Of a stretch of 64,000 nt of DNA, positions 7,317 to 16,255 are shown piece by piece (positions within the stretch are counted from its first letter, which is position 1; every line of letters starts with the position of its first letter). Position numbers and translations under genes: made by a program. A model generated the notes under the pieces. The model worked only from the letters and a program-made list of their open reading frames with translations. It was not told where the DNA came from and did not search any database. Source of the stretch: Paenibacillus auburnensis. GTDB taxonomy: Bacteria; Bacillota; Bacilli; Paenibacillales; Paenibacillaceae. The stretch spans positions 114,257 through 178,256 of the forward strand of contig NZ_CAKMMG010000012.1 of NCBI RefSeq assembly GCF_927798115.1. Direction: 5' to 3'.

Positions 7317-7360
7317 AAGCCGAGTGATCATCAGGATAAACACCTGAATCTCATCGGCTT
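7317..7360 (-). terminator. orphan terminator-like hairpin
   Basis: AAGCCGAGTGATCATCAGG / CCTGAATCTCATCGGCTT pair around a 7-nt loop. The T tract (GGCTTTTTC) is on the minus strand, but no minus-strand gene lies upstream of it within the 7361-7557 gap. The 7164-7557 gap otherwise shows no gene. Confidence 0.5.
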
Positions 7361-7557
7361 AGGGAGAAGTATTTTTTCAGAGACAGTGGGACTATAGAGA
7401 CTAACATTACTATTTTAATATGATACGCCATATCTGCACCATTAAAAATTATATCATTTTCATATAAAAACTTTCCCTCAAACGTGTCATTTGAATAACT
7501 GTCTATCTAGCAATATAATCAATTAGTAGAAATATCTTCTAACTGGAGGAGTATTGA

Positions 7558-8313
7558 ATGAACTTTGTAAACCCACCAGCAGAATCGCCTCAATATGTTA
7601 CTCATAAAACATTTTACAGCCCAGTATTAAATCACGAAGTAGGCTATAATATCTATCTTCCGTCAGGGTACAAAGACTGCGGCGAAAAATATCCGGTTGC
7701 GTACCACATTCACGGATGGACGGGCAACGAATCCTCCGAGATATGGCCGCTGGAAAAGGTCTATAAAAACAGACAAGCCATTACTGTTTTTGTCAACGCC
7801 ATTTCGTCGGAAGACAATTATTTCGATGCCTTGTTGCAAATTGAATCCATCCTTATTAAGGAACTGATTCCCCATATCGACGGTCAGTACAGAACAAACA
7901 CAACCCGCGAGAACAGAATGCTGTCAGGGTTTTCGATGGGCGGCAACATGGCGTTTTATTATGCAGTTAAGCACCCCGAGCTGTTTGGTTCCGTAACCTC
8001 TTACGCAGGAACCTATCACCATCTCTATCTCAAAGAATTCCGTACTGTGGGGGTAGCACCGGAAAAAGTCATCGAGTTATACGAAGATATGATGAGAGAA
8101 GAATGGTATTTGGAGGAAAACAATATATTATGCTTGGTACGGCAAAATGCGGAAAAAATTCGCGGTAAACTAAAAATTGATATTCATATCGGCACAGCGG
8201 ACATATTATTTTGCGATAATGAAATTTTACATTTATATTTGGATTCGTTGAATATACTGCATGAGTACAGGAAATTCGAGGAGATTGACCACGACTTGGA
8301 AAAAATATTATAG
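7558..8313 (+). CDS. esterase, alpha/beta hydrolase (esterase D/PF00756-like)
   Basis: 251 residues, cytoplasmic (no signal peptide). The segment YNIYLPSGYKDCGEKYPVAYHIHGWTGNE (residues about 30-59) has the family opening with its HGxxGNE oxyanion region. The nucleophile elbow is GFSMGGN (Ser at about 125) inside NRMLSGFSMGGNMAFYYAVKHPELFG. The C-terminal IDHDLEKIL supplies a candidate catalytic His. Members of this fold hydrolyse acyl esters of sugars or small thiol esters; the substrate here is unknown. Strong ribosome site (GGAGGAG 7 nt upstream). Monocistronic, flanked by gaps that contain repeat material. Confidence 0.85.
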   Translation: MNFVNPPAESPQYVTHKTFYSPVLNHEVGYNIYLPSGYKDCGEKYPVAYHIHGWTGNESSEIWPLEKVYKNRQAITVFVNAISSEDNYFDALLQIESILIKELIPHIDGQYRTNTTRENRMLSGFSMGGNMAFYYAVKHPELFGSVTSYAGTYHHLYLKEFRTVGVAPEKVIELYEDMMREEWYLEENNILCLVRQNAEKIRGKLKIDIHIGTADILFCDNEILHLYLDSLNILHEYRKFEEIDHDLEKIL

Positions 8314-8361
8314 CACACACAAACACAGGGAAAGGCTTGAAATTCACAGGTCCCGCCTCCC

Positions 8362-8420
8362 CCGTTCCAATCCTCAAACCCCACGTCCACACGTGTGGAG
8401 TAAGCAACGTCAACACATCT
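8362..8420. repeat. dispersed palindromic repeat, copy B
   Basis: Runs CCGTTCCA ... TCCACACGTGTGGA GTAAGCAACGTCAACACATCT. The core TCCACACGTGTGGA is a perfect 14-bp palindrome. Both flanks align with copy C at 13943-14004. The whole 8314-8658 gap holds no gene that I can support. Confidence 0.65.
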
Positions 8421-8658
8421 TGCCTAATAAGGAATCCCGATGGGCAATATTAGCAAAAATTATTCAGCATTACAAAGCGGCAATTAGGAATTGTGTATAT
8501 ATGGAAGTATGTTGGAAATATTTGTTTCTCATAAAGCAGCTCGGGGGTAATATATAGAGCGGCATCCGCATACATAACGGTCTGTTGCTGGCATAAAGGA
8601 CAATCGGTTGTCCTCCTGTGGATGATACGTGCGATTATTACAGAATAGGAGAATAAAA

Positions 8659-10497
8659 ATGAAGAATCAAACCCAGGATACATATCGTTTTCAGGTCAAC
8701 TTAAGCGGTATGATCAACATTTTGTCTAACCATTTGTATAGCAGCCCGAAGGTATTCTTGAGGGAGCTGCTGCAAAATGGTGTAGACGCGATTACTGCAC
8801 GGCAGGCTTATTCTCAGGGTGGATACGATGGTAGGATTCATGTCGAGGTAAGCGAGACTTCAACCGGCGCGACCTTATTAGTTGAAGATAACGGGATCGG
8901 GTTAGACGAGTCGGAAATTCATGAGTTCCTGGCAATGATCGGACAATCCTCCAAGCGGGGCGAGGACTTTCTCCAGACCAACACCTCTTTTATCGGGCGG
9001 TTTGGCATCGGGCTCTTGTCTTGCTTTATGGTGAGTGACGATATCGTCATGGTTACACAATCCGCCAAGGGCGGACCTGCACTGGAATGGCGCGGGAAGC
9101 CGGATGGAACCTATACGATCCGCAAGCTCGAAGGGATACATGCTCCGGGAACCAAGGTTTTTTTGCGTTGCAAAGAAGGCTCTGAGCCGTACTTCAAGGA
9201 AGGCAATCTGCAAGAATGGCTGTTCCATTATGGAGCCCTGCTGCCTTACCCCATCCAATTGGTGTCCAATCAAACCACTCGCTTGATTAATCCGCCTTCC
9301 CCGCCTTGGGTCAAAGATCCGCAGCTGGCCCGGAAGCATCGCAGCGAGGTGCTGGCTTTTGGTAAGCAGGTGCTTGGGGAGACGTTCCGCGATTTCATTC
9401 CTCTGCATACCTCCTCCGGCCGGACAGGAGGCATCGCCTTTATCCTGCCGCAGGCAGTGAATTTGGGCGCCAAACGCAATCACAGGGTGTACTTGAAGCA
9501 CATGCTGGTCTCCGAAGCCGCCGATAATGTCCTGCCGGACTGGGCGTTCTTCGTCAAATGTATGATTTGGACCGATGAGCTGCAGCCGACCGCTTCCCGG
9601 GAGCATTTCTATGAGAACGTCCAGCTGGAGCAGGTGCGGGAAGAACTGGGTAGCACCATTCGTCAGGAATTGATGAGGATGGCGGAGTATGATCCGGATC
9701 GCCTGCAATCTATCATTTCGCTGCATGCCTTATCCATGAAGGCCCTCGCCGTGGAAGATTCATCCTTCTACTCCATTATTCACGAGTGGCTCCCGTTTGA
9801 GAGCACCTTTGGCACGAAGCCGCTTGGCGAGCTGAAGCAGCAGTCCCCCCTTTACTTTACTGCTACTCTGGACGAATACCGCCAGATTACCCATGTGGCT
9901 TCGGCCCAATCCATGCTGGTGGTGAATGGCGGATATATTTATGATGCCGAGCTGCTGTCCCTGCTGCCCTTAATTGACCCGGACGTGCAGACGGAACGCT
10001 TGCTGCCGGAGGAGGTGTCATTATCCTTTACCGATATTACGCCTCAAGAGCGGCTTGACTACTATGAATCCGTAAGATTGGCGGATAGTGTGCTGCAGAA
10101 ATTCCGCTGCCAGGTACAGCTTCGCCGCTTCAAGCCGGAGGAGATTCCTGTTCTCTACACGCTGTCCCATGAGTCCGCACAGTGGCGTGTTATGGAGGCG
10201 ACCAAAGAAGTGAGCACCGACGCTCTGTCCTCCGTTCTGGGCAGCCTGGGCGCTACGTTAAAAGATGCAGCGTACGCAACGCTTTATTTTAACCTGAACA
10301 ATCCTGTCATTGAGCGGGCCTTTCATCCGGCACATAAGGCAATGCTGCCTTCCATTATCGAAATGCTGTACTGTAATGCGCTGATGATGGGACATTATCC
10401 GATGAACCGTCAAGAGACAGCGCTTTTGAACAAAGGCATCATTCAATTTATTGATTGGGGTATGACGGCCAGTCATACGACAGGAGGAGATGAGTAG
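8659..10497 (+). CDS. HSP90-family ATPase (HtpG paralogue)
   Basis: 612 residues from the ATG at 8659 (AGGAG 7 nt upstream; an upstream in-frame ATG at 8629 lacks a site). The N-terminal GHKL ATPase domain is intact: FLRELLQNGVDA (residues 33-44) keeps the catalytic Glu36 and Asn40, DNGIGL (77-82) gives the ATP-binding Asp, and GRFGIGLLSCFMVSD is the third nucleotide motif. The middle domain keeps HRVYLKHMLVSEAADNVLPDWAFFVK and the catalytic-Arg segment PTASREHFYEN. The C-terminal part is divergent from HtpG. This is not the housekeeping HtpG (different QNGVDA in place of SNASDA) but a separate subfamily. The stop codon is immediately followed by the ATG of the next gene, so the two products probably act together. 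Confidence 0.9.
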   Translation: MKNQTQDTYRFQVNLSGMINILSNHLYSSPKVFLRELLQNGVDAITARQAYSQGGYDGRIHVEVSETSTGATLLVEDNGIGLDESEIHEFLAMIGQSSKRGEDFLQTNTSFIGRFGIGLLSCFMVSDDIVMVTQSAKGGPALEWRGKPDGTYTIRKLEGIHAPGTKVFLRCKEGSEPYFKEGNLQEWLFHYGALLPYPIQLVSNQTTRLINPPSPPWVKDPQLARKHRSEVLAFGKQVLGETFRDFIPLHTSSGRTGGIAFILPQAVNLGAKRNHRVYLKHMLVSEAADNVLPDWAFFVKCMIWTDELQPTASREHFYENVQLEQVREELGSTIRQELMRMAEYDPDRLQSIISLHALSMKALAVEDSSFYSIIHEWLPFESTFGTKPLGELKQQSPLYFTATLDEYRQITHVASAQSMLVVNGGYIYDAELLSLLPLIDPDVQTERLLPEEVSLSFTDITPQERLDYYESVRLADSVLQKFRCQVQLRRFKPEEIPVLYTLSHESAQWRVMEATKEVSTDALSSVLGSLGATLKDAAYATLYFNLNNPVIERAFHPAHKAMLPSIIEMLYCNALMMGHYPMNRQETALLNKGIIQFIDWGMTASHTTGGDE

Positions 10498-11556
10498 ATG
10501 AACCTTACCGGGATGAGTTTTGAAGAGCTGATGGACGAAGCCTATGACATGCCAGGCGGAAAGGCTAAGCTGGAACTGCTGGAGCAGGCGGTACGGGTGG
10601 CAGATGCCGCAGGAGATCTCGATCAGGGCTTTGAGGCACGCAGCGAAATCGTAGAGACGGGCAGCTTCCATGGCTATCCGATGAAGGCACTGGTCGCCTT
10701 TTCCTGGCAATTGGGACAGTATGACAAAAATCCGGACCGGTTCGATAGCTTCACCCTGCTGTGGTCCTACAAGTGGGTTCTGGACCGCATCACCTCTTTT
10801 CCGGAAATTAGCCGTGTTCAGATCGAGAACCTGCTGGAGGACATGAAGATACGTTTTGCAGCCGAAGGCTATAGCAGCCGTTCCTATCACTACTACCGGG
10901 CGCACATCTTCGCTGAGTTTGGAGAGCTGGACAATTCTCAGGCAGAGTGGGATATCGTACAGGCCATGGATCTGGATGAGATGAGCGATTGTCCGGCCTG
11001 TGAGCAAAACCGCCTTGTCGAGTTTCTGGCGAAGCGGGGAGACGACGAAGGAACTGTGAAGGCGGCTGAGCCGATTCTCAAAGGTAAAATGAGCTGCGGC
11101 GAGGTGCCACATGTGACCATCACAAAGGTGCTGTTCCCTCTCCTGCGGCTGGGCCGTCAGCAGGAAGCGGATAAGCTTCAGAAGAAAGGCTACAAATTGG
11201 TAAAGGGTAACCGCGATTTTTTGTATCATCAGGGAGAGCACATCGGTTATCTTACCTTAACTGATCCAATCAAGGCGCTGGAGGTCTTTGAAGAGTATAT
11301 CGCCTCCTCTCTCGATCATGAGAACCCGGTCGACCGGATGATATTCAACGCCTATTCGGCCAAGCTGTTCCGCAAGCTGGCGGAAGAATCCATCCAGTTC
11401 CAGGTTAAGCTTCCGGCAGGACACCCGCGTGGGCACCAGTCCGGGGAAGTAACACTGCTTGCGAAGCACTTCCAGCAAGACGCTCTCGCCACAGCGGAAA
11501 AACTGGATAAACGAAACGGTAACGATTACTATACCGCACTCCTGCAACGATTGTAG
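10498..11556 (+). CDS. helical-repeat (TPR-like) partner of the HSP90 paralogue
   Basis: 352 residues beginning directly after the TAG of the HSP90 gene (0 bp gap), so translation is almost certainly coupled. The sequence is made of amphipathic helix pairs of TPR type (for example KAKLELLEQAVRVADAAGDLDQGFEARSEIVE near the N-terminus and HYYRAHIFAEFGELDNSQAEWDIV in the centre). A CPAC pair occurs at about residue 164. There is no signal or membrane segment. TPR proteins commonly dock on HSP90 chaperones as cochaperones or client adaptors, and I infer that role. No close named family is recognised. Confidence 0.8.
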   Translation: MNLTGMSFEELMDEAYDMPGGKAKLELLEQAVRVADAAGDLDQGFEARSEIVETGSFHGYPMKALVAFSWQLGQYDKNPDRFDSFTLLWSYKWVLDRITSFPEISRVQIENLLEDMKIRFAAEGYSSRSYHYYRAHIFAEFGELDNSQAEWDIVQAMDLDEMSDCPACEQNRLVEFLAKRGDDEGTVKAAEPILKGKMSCGEVPHVTITKVLFPLLRLGRQQEADKLQKKGYKLVKGNRDFLYHQGEHIGYLTLTDPIKALEVFEEYIASSLDHENPVDRMIFNAYSAKLFRKLAEESIQFQVKLPAGHPRGHQSGEVTLLAKHFQQDALATAEKLDKRNGNDYYTALLQRL

Positions 11557-11661
11557 ACTGTGTTCCAGTTTCACATTATTATTATAGGCACAGTGTTAGA
11601 CGCAATGATGCCTTATACTAACCTTTGATGCGCTTATCGTAGCGCTGCTGTCCAATAAAAT

Positions 11662-11698
11662 AATAGACCGCACTGCCGGCAAAGGCATGCGGTCTATT
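11662..11698 (+). terminator. terminator of the HSP90/partner operon
   Basis: AATAGACCGCA / TGCGGTCTATT perfect 11-bp stem with a 15-nt loop, 105 bp after the partner gene stop. The 11557-11851 gap has no other feature apart from the upstream site of the sigma gene. Confidence 0.7.
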
Positions 11699-11851
11699 TG
11701 TCATTTCCTGTTTGCCCCGTTCTTACAAACGGGCTGCAGTCCTTGAATACGTTGTTTTTTTCCCAATATAACCTTCTAGCTACTTACCCGATCTAATGTA
11801 TGTAACGTTACGAATATTCTAATACTTTTATTCAAGAAAGCAGGTGAACCC

Positions 11852-12385
11852 TTGCATACAGATCCTATTGTCATCAAAGCTAAAGCCGGGGATCCTGAAG
11901 CATTCATGCAGTTGATGCAGGAGATAGAGTTACCGTTATATAGAACTGCACGGTCTATCGTAAACAAAGACGAAGATTGTGCAGATGCCCTGCAGGAGAC
12001 GATGCTTAAAGCCTTTAAGTCGATCCATACACTCAGAGAGCCCGCTTATTTCAAAACGTGGATCTTTCGGATTCTGATTAATGAATGTAACAAAATGGTC
12101 AAAAGCAGATCAAGAGCCCTCCCTTACGGAGAGCTTCCCGACGTCCCTTCCCCTTCCAAGGATTATGAGAAAATCGAATTATGGGATGCCGTTCAACATC
12201 TTGAGGAGAAACTACGGATTGTCATTCTCCTTCATTACTTACAGGACATGCCGATCAGTCAAATTTCCGACATTCTCGAAATTTCTACGGTAGCCGTGAA
12301 GACCCGGCTGCATCGCGCCCGCAAAAAGCTAAAGCATTCATCTCAAATCAATCTTGAAATGGAGTTGCGACATGGTGAACACTAA
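11852..12385 (+). CDS. ECF-family RNA polymerase sigma factor
   Basis: 177 residues with a TTG start at 11852 (AGGTGA 6 nt upstream; no ATG option preserves sigma region 2). Sigma2 covers about residues 20-85, with DCADALQETMLKAFKSIHTLREPAYFKTWIFRILINECNK. Sigma4 covers about residues 110-165, with LEEKLRIVILLHYLQDMPISQISDIL and the HTH TVAVKTRLHRARKKLK. The gene overlaps the DUF4179 anti-sigma gene by 14 bp. Pairs of this type are numerous in Paenibacillus and respond to envelope stress. No promoter was identified with confidence. Confidence 0.93.
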   Translation: MHTDPIVIKAKAGDPEAFMQLMQEIELPLYRTARSIVNKDEDCADALQETMLKAFKSIHTLREPAYFKTWIFRILINECNKMVKSRSRALPYGELPDVPSPSKDYEKIELWDAVQHLEEKLRIVILLHYLQDMPISQISDILEISTVAVKTRLHRARKKLKHSSQINLEMELRHGEH

Positions 12386-13547
12386 GTTAGAAGAACAATT
12401 AAAGAACTGCCAAAGCCTACTTCCCGATCAGTTATCGGAACTTACTCGCTCCAAGCTGAATGAGACTTACCAAATCATCAGGGAAACCAATCATTCCATT
12501 CCCCCCGTTCAGAGAAAGATAGAGGTATCAAGAACTTTTAATAAACGGTGGGGTTCCGCTGTAGCCGCTGCAGTCCTTGGACTTACCCTTATTGCTTCCG
12601 GCTTTGTATCGCCCGTAATGGCTAATGCACTCAAGGAAATCCCGGTTCTGGGACAAATCTATTCATTATGGGGAGAAAACAACGGAGATCCCGGTGTGCA
12701 ACAAGCCGAGGATTTCATCACAAACGTAAACCAAAGCGTGACCCATGGCGATGTGACCATGAATATCCCAACGTTGTTATTTGACGGAACCCGAATTCTT
12801 ATGAACATAACCACTCCAGGAAACCGTCTGGATTCGGAGCCCAATTCACCGCCTTCCGAAGCCAATAAAGGGGCGATAGATGTAGATAAGTTTGAGGTCC
12901 TCTATAAAGGTCAACCTCTGCTCTGGAATTACGAACATATGGACGGGGAGACTGCTTCCAGCATAATGGTTGAGGTTCTCAGCACTTATTATGAGCCGCT
13001 CGCAACAACACAGACTATCCAGTTCCCTGATCAGTTTGACTTGACTGTAAACGTAACATTAAAGGGCTACGATGTCCCGTTCCAATTTGTTCTGCCTGTT
13101 ACAAGCTCAACGCCCGTTACCGTTCTAACTTCGGAGGAGACCAAGCATCACGATAACATTAACTTGCAGATCAGTAAGGTGGAAATCACCCCAATCACCA
13201 CGCAGATATCCGTTGAGTACAAAACCAAATCGGACCAGAGCGTAGAAGAAATGCTTGCTTCCATCCCTTCGAAATATAAGGGCGCTAACGGGAGCGTCAT
13301 CGCTCTTCAGTATGACATTGTGGATGAACATGGCGTTCAACTGAAGCCCATTGGTTATCACCCTATTAGCGAATCTTATAATATTCGCTTTGAACCCTTC
13401 AAGACTCTACCACGTACCATAACCATCAAACCGTACTTAGTTGTATCCCCAGGTGAAACCCCACCTGAGACTAAAGGACGGGTGGAAGTCAAAAATATGG
13501 TCAAGGAATACATCCCTGAGCTAGAGACTGTATTTTCGGTGCAATAG
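12372..13547 (+). CDS. DUF4179-type membrane anti-sigma factor
   Basis: 391 residues from ATG 12372 (GGAG 7 nt upstream); the frame extends further upstream without a better site. The first 65 residues are cytoplasmic and should bind the sigma factor. A single membrane helix follows (WGSAVAAAVLGLTLIASGFVSPVMA, about residues 62-86). After it comes the DUF4179 beginning ALKEIPVLGQIYSLWGEN (about 88-105), then a large extracytoplasmic beta-rich region resembling DUF5643, ending ...ELETVFSVQ. It is coupled to the sigma gene upstream. It should sequester the sigma factor at the membrane, releasing it on an unknown outside signal. Confidence 0.85.
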   Translation: MVNTKLEEQLKNCQSLLPDQLSELTRSKLNETYQIIRETNHSIPPVQRKIEVSRTFNKRWGSAVAAAVLGLTLIASGFVSPVMANALKEIPVLGQIYSLWGENNGDPGVQQAEDFITNVNQSVTHGDVTMNIPTLLFDGTRILMNITTPGNRLDSEPNSPPSEANKGAIDVDKFEVLYKGQPLLWNYEHMDGETASSIMVEVLSTYYEPLATTQTIQFPDQFDLTVNVTLKGYDVPFQFVLPVTSSTPVTVLTSEETKHHDNINLQISKVEITPITTQISVEYKTKSDQSVEEMLASIPSKYKGANGSVIALQYDIVDEHGVQLKPIGYHPISESYNIRFEPFKTLPRTITIKPYLVVSPGETPPETKGRVEVKNMVKEYIPELETVFSVQ

Positions 13548-13604
13548 TTCATCTGTAAAAAGGACCTTATGATCTAGGATTAAAAGGGTATGCAAATCTA
13601 CTAC

Positions 13605-13638
13605 AGACGGAGCCATAATTGGCTTCGTCTATTTATTT
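13605..13638 (+). terminator. terminator of the second ECF operon
   Basis: AGACGGAGCCA - TAAT - TGGCTTCGTCT with two G-T/mismatch positions, followed by ATTTATTT. Confidence 0.65.
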
Positions 13639-13891
13639 AAATGAATTTAACTAACTCAACAAGTGTTCTTATCCCATGATTCACAAACAAAGAGATATAC
13701 GTCAAATCCTTCTTCTCTTATATTGTCAACATAATTCTCTAGTATGCTTTCGTATCGTTAAAATTTTTCTTCTGGTTGCTGAGAAAATGTGTACTGCCCA
13801 ACATTGAGAACAGAGACATGCATTTAGCTGTAAACCACCCCCGAGTGTCCATAGCATCTAACTCACGATCCATTTAGAAGACAAAAAAATA

Positions 13892-13911
13892 CCCTCTCCA
13901 TGAAGAGAGGG
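13892..13911 (-). terminator. orphan terminator-like hairpin
   Basis: CCCTCTC - CATGAA - GAGAGGG. On the minus strand it is followed by TATTTTTTTG, a good terminator, but no minus-strand gene lies upstream of it. Confidence 0.55.
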
Positions 13912-13942
13912 CAATCCCACATTAACTTCTCAATCGTTATTT

Positions 13943-14004
13943 CCGTTCCAGACCAACACCGCCACCGACTCCACATGTGTAGAGTAAGCAGAGTCAACAC
14001 ATTT
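13943..14004. repeat. dispersed palindromic repeat, copy C
   Basis: CCGTTCCA ... CACCGCCACCGACTCCACATGTGTAGAGTAAGCA ... GTCAACACATTT in segments. It shares its left half with copy A and both flanks with copy B. The core palindrome has one mismatch here. Confidence 0.65.
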
Positions 14005-14209
14005 AATAACAATTAATGGGGACGCCTTAACCTGCGCGATGCTAATAAATACGAAGCTTTTCGAAATCCCGGCAAAATCTATCCGATCAAAAAGGTTCTT
14101 CGTCATTACCTGGACCGGATCAACCTGATAAAAGAAGGAACTCTATGTAATTTTGTGGAAATAATCAAGAGCGTTTCAGGCCATTTAAATTATAAAAGGG
14201 AGTTTACCT

Positions 14210-16087
14210 ATGAGAGAGCAAAACATAAGGAACAGAGTTAAGCAGTTCTCCGCCAGTATGCTTGTTGTCATTATGCTGATGCTGGCTATTCCTGCGTATG
14301 CAGCTGAGCAAGAGCAAGTTCTGCTTCCTTCCGGCTCACCCTTGTCTTCGCTTGAGGGGTTGACCGATAATTATGAAACTGTCTATGAGCCAATGACCGC
14401 AGCCGTGTCTGTGGCGGTGGTTAAGGATGGCGACACCCTCTTCGATAAAGCGTATGGATTTGCAGACATAGAGCGTCAGGTTGCTGCAGATACAGACACT
14501 GTATTTGAGTGGGGCTCCTGCACGAAGCTGCTGGTATGGACCAGTGTGATGCAGCTGGTTGAGCAGGGGAAGCTTAATCTGGAGACGGATATCCGTGAAT
14601 ATCTTCCTGAAGGCTTTCTCAGCAAGCTAAAATATGAGACGCCTATTTCGCTGCTGAACCTGATGAATCACAACGCGGGCTGGCAGGAGCTGAACACAGA
14701 TTTATGGTATTTTGCAGAGGAAGATGTCCCTGAGCTTGGAGTGGCACTGCACCGCCTTGAACCCCGGCAGGTTCACCCGCCAGGCAAGGTTGTAGCTTAT
14801 TCCAATTTTGGAGTGGCGCTGGCCGGCTATATTGTGGAGCTGCAGAGTGGTGAGCCCTTCCATACCTATGTGCAAAAGCATATCTTTGAAGTGCTTGGCA
14901 TGGACCATACCTCCATTCACTGGGCGCAACAGGACAATCCGGCAGTTGCCGAAGGGAGAAGCCGAATTCAAGGATACACAACGAAGCTGAAGCTGATTCA
15001 GAAGAATAGAGCCTATCTCAGTATTTATCCCGCTGGAAGTACCATAGGAACCGCAAAGGATGCAGCGAAATTCGTGGCGGCTCTACTGCCTCCAGCTGGC
15101 CGTAACAGTCCGTTATTCCACGATAGTGCTACGTTACAGGAAATGCTGTCTCCCAGCCTGTACTATGAAGGGACTGACATTCCAAGAATTGCCCACGGTT
15201 TTTTTGCAGTGAATTATGCTGCTCCTGCGCTGGAACATCCCGGGAATACGCTCGGCTTCACAAGCAAGTTCGTGCTGGACCCGCAATCTGGTTTCGGCAT
15301 GGTAGTGATGACCAATCAGTATAACGAGTCGAACTATACCACCGGCCTTGTCGACAAGGTGTTCGGCAACTACCTGCCCGCAGTCTACAGCGGCGAGCTT
15401 CCGGATAGTTCACAGGTGGCTGGTGAATATATAACTGCGCGAAGAGTAATCCATGGGTTCACCAAAATTCGGGACTTCTTTTATACTGAGAAGATTACCG
15501 CAAGTAACCCTTCCTATTTAGATCATAACGGCCAGCCCTTGAGCCAAATATCGCCTGATGCTTATGTTCCGGTCTATAGTTCGGGATTTATTTATTTTGT
15601 ACGGGATGCTCAAGGAGCAGTGATCAAATTCTCGAACCCGTATATCGACTTTTTTCCGCTCACTGGCCTATCCGCACAAAGTATTCGAATCACCCTGGTC
15701 GCACTCAGTCTGGGTACAGCAATCATAATCTTTTCTCTTCTTGGCGGCCTGACCAGATGGATCATTCACAGATTTAAAAAAACGGCAAAACCGCCAGCCC
15801 GGTTGAACAAATACTATCTCTGGATGAATGCTGCAGGACTTGCCTTTATTGCGAATACAGCAATCCTGGGCTATAGAACCTTAATCAGCTCGACCTATTC
15901 AGCCCTTCGCATTCACCTAATACTTAACATCGTTTATGTTGTGCTTACAGCGGGTTATATCGTACTGCTTGGACTTAAAGTCTTGAAGCAAAAGAACGGC
16001 AAACGAAGAAATATTTTATATGCGCTGTCCGGCTTTTCAGCATTGCTGTTCAGCTCCCTTATCATCGGCTGGGATCTGTACTTTTAG
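14210..16087 (+). CDS. membrane-anchored serine hydrolase, class C beta-lactamase fold
   Basis: 625 residues. A signal peptide (about residues 1-31, ending AIPAYAAEQ) directs the catalytic domain outside. The catalytic Ser-x-x-Lys is Ser103-Cys-Thr-Lys106 (GSCTKLL), the second motif is Tyr197-Ser-Asn (AYSNFG), and a C-terminal EHPGNTLGF stands in for the third motif. After residue about 490 there are about four membrane helices (SIRITLVALSLGTAIIIFSLL onward), so the protein is anchored. PF00144 members include esterases, D-peptidases and penicillin-binding-like enzymes; true antibiotic hydrolysis cannot be claimed. The ribosome site is GGGAG 8 nt upstream. It stands alone between relic sequence and an integrase scrap. 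Confidence 0.87.
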   Translation: MREQNIRNRVKQFSASMLVVIMLMLAIPAYAAEQEQVLLPSGSPLSSLEGLTDNYETVYEPMTAAVSVAVVKDGDTLFDKAYGFADIERQVAADTDTVFEWGSCTKLLVWTSVMQLVEQGKLNLETDIREYLPEGFLSKLKYETPISLLNLMNHNAGWQELNTDLWYFAEEDVPELGVALHRLEPRQVHPPGKVVAYSNFGVALAGYIVELQSGEPFHTYVQKHIFEVLGMDHTSIHWAQQDNPAVAEGRSRIQGYTTKLKLIQKNRAYLSIYPAGSTIGTAKDAAKFVAALLPPAGRNSPLFHDSATLQEMLSPSLYYEGTDIPRIAHGFFAVNYAAPALEHPGNTLGFTSKFVLDPQSGFGMVVMTNQYNESNYTTGLVDKVFGNYLPAVYSGELPDSSQVAGEYITARRVIHGFTKIRDFFYTEKITASNPSYLDHNGQPLSQISPDAYVPVYSSGFIYFVRDAQGAVIKFSNPYIDFFPLTGLSAQSIRITLVALSLGTAIIIFSLLGGLTRWIIHRFKKTAKPPARLNKYYLWMNAAGLAFIANTAILGYRTLISSTYSALRIHLILNIVYVVLTAGYIVLLGLKVLKQKNGKRRNILYALSGFSALLFSSLIIGWDLYF

Positions 16088-16099
16088 ATTGCTCATGAA

Positions 16100-16240
16100 A
16101 TGAGAACTTCACAGAACGCAAAGAAGCCTACAGATCACCGTTCCATCATAAGCGAAACTTACCTATGGTTCAGGCAGTTCATTCTGAATAACAACCTACG
16201 CTATATCCGCTTCCACGATCTGCGCCATACCTCAACAAAT
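16100..16240 (+). pseudogene. tyrosine recombinase (phage integrase) fragment
   Basis: The frame contains NNNLRYIRFHDLRHTS, the box II region of tyrosine recombinases with His-x-Leu-Arg-His. The preceding WFRQFILN fits the helix before it. Everything upstream (N-terminal and Arg I regions) and downstream (the His/Trp and Tyr box) is missing. It is a dead end-piece of a mobile element, just after the beta-lactamase-fold gene. Confidence 0.6.
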
Positions 16241-16255
16241 CAAAAACGCAAAATA

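Larger units (their letters stand above)
13639..14209. other. gene-poor gap with relic sequence
   Basis: 571 bp without an intact gene. It contains an orphan minus-strand hairpin (13892-13911), repeat copy C (13943-14004) and a stop-bounded plus-strand frame at 14017-14241. That frame has no proper start and reads like coding sequence (for example AFRNPGKIYPIKKVLRHYLD). I read it as a leftover of a deleted gene but do not recognise it. The beta-lactamase-fold gene starts inside it in another frame. Confidence 0.4.

Noticed and set aside
8261..8557. 98-codon plus-strand frame after the esterase
   Set aside because: It overlaps the esterase end out of frame, covers the repeat copy B and has no family-like features.
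10258..11241. 327-codon minus-strand frame opposite the HSP90 operon
   Set aside because: It is antisense to two well-supported genes, lacks motifs and a ribosome site, and arises from strong codon bias of the sense strand.
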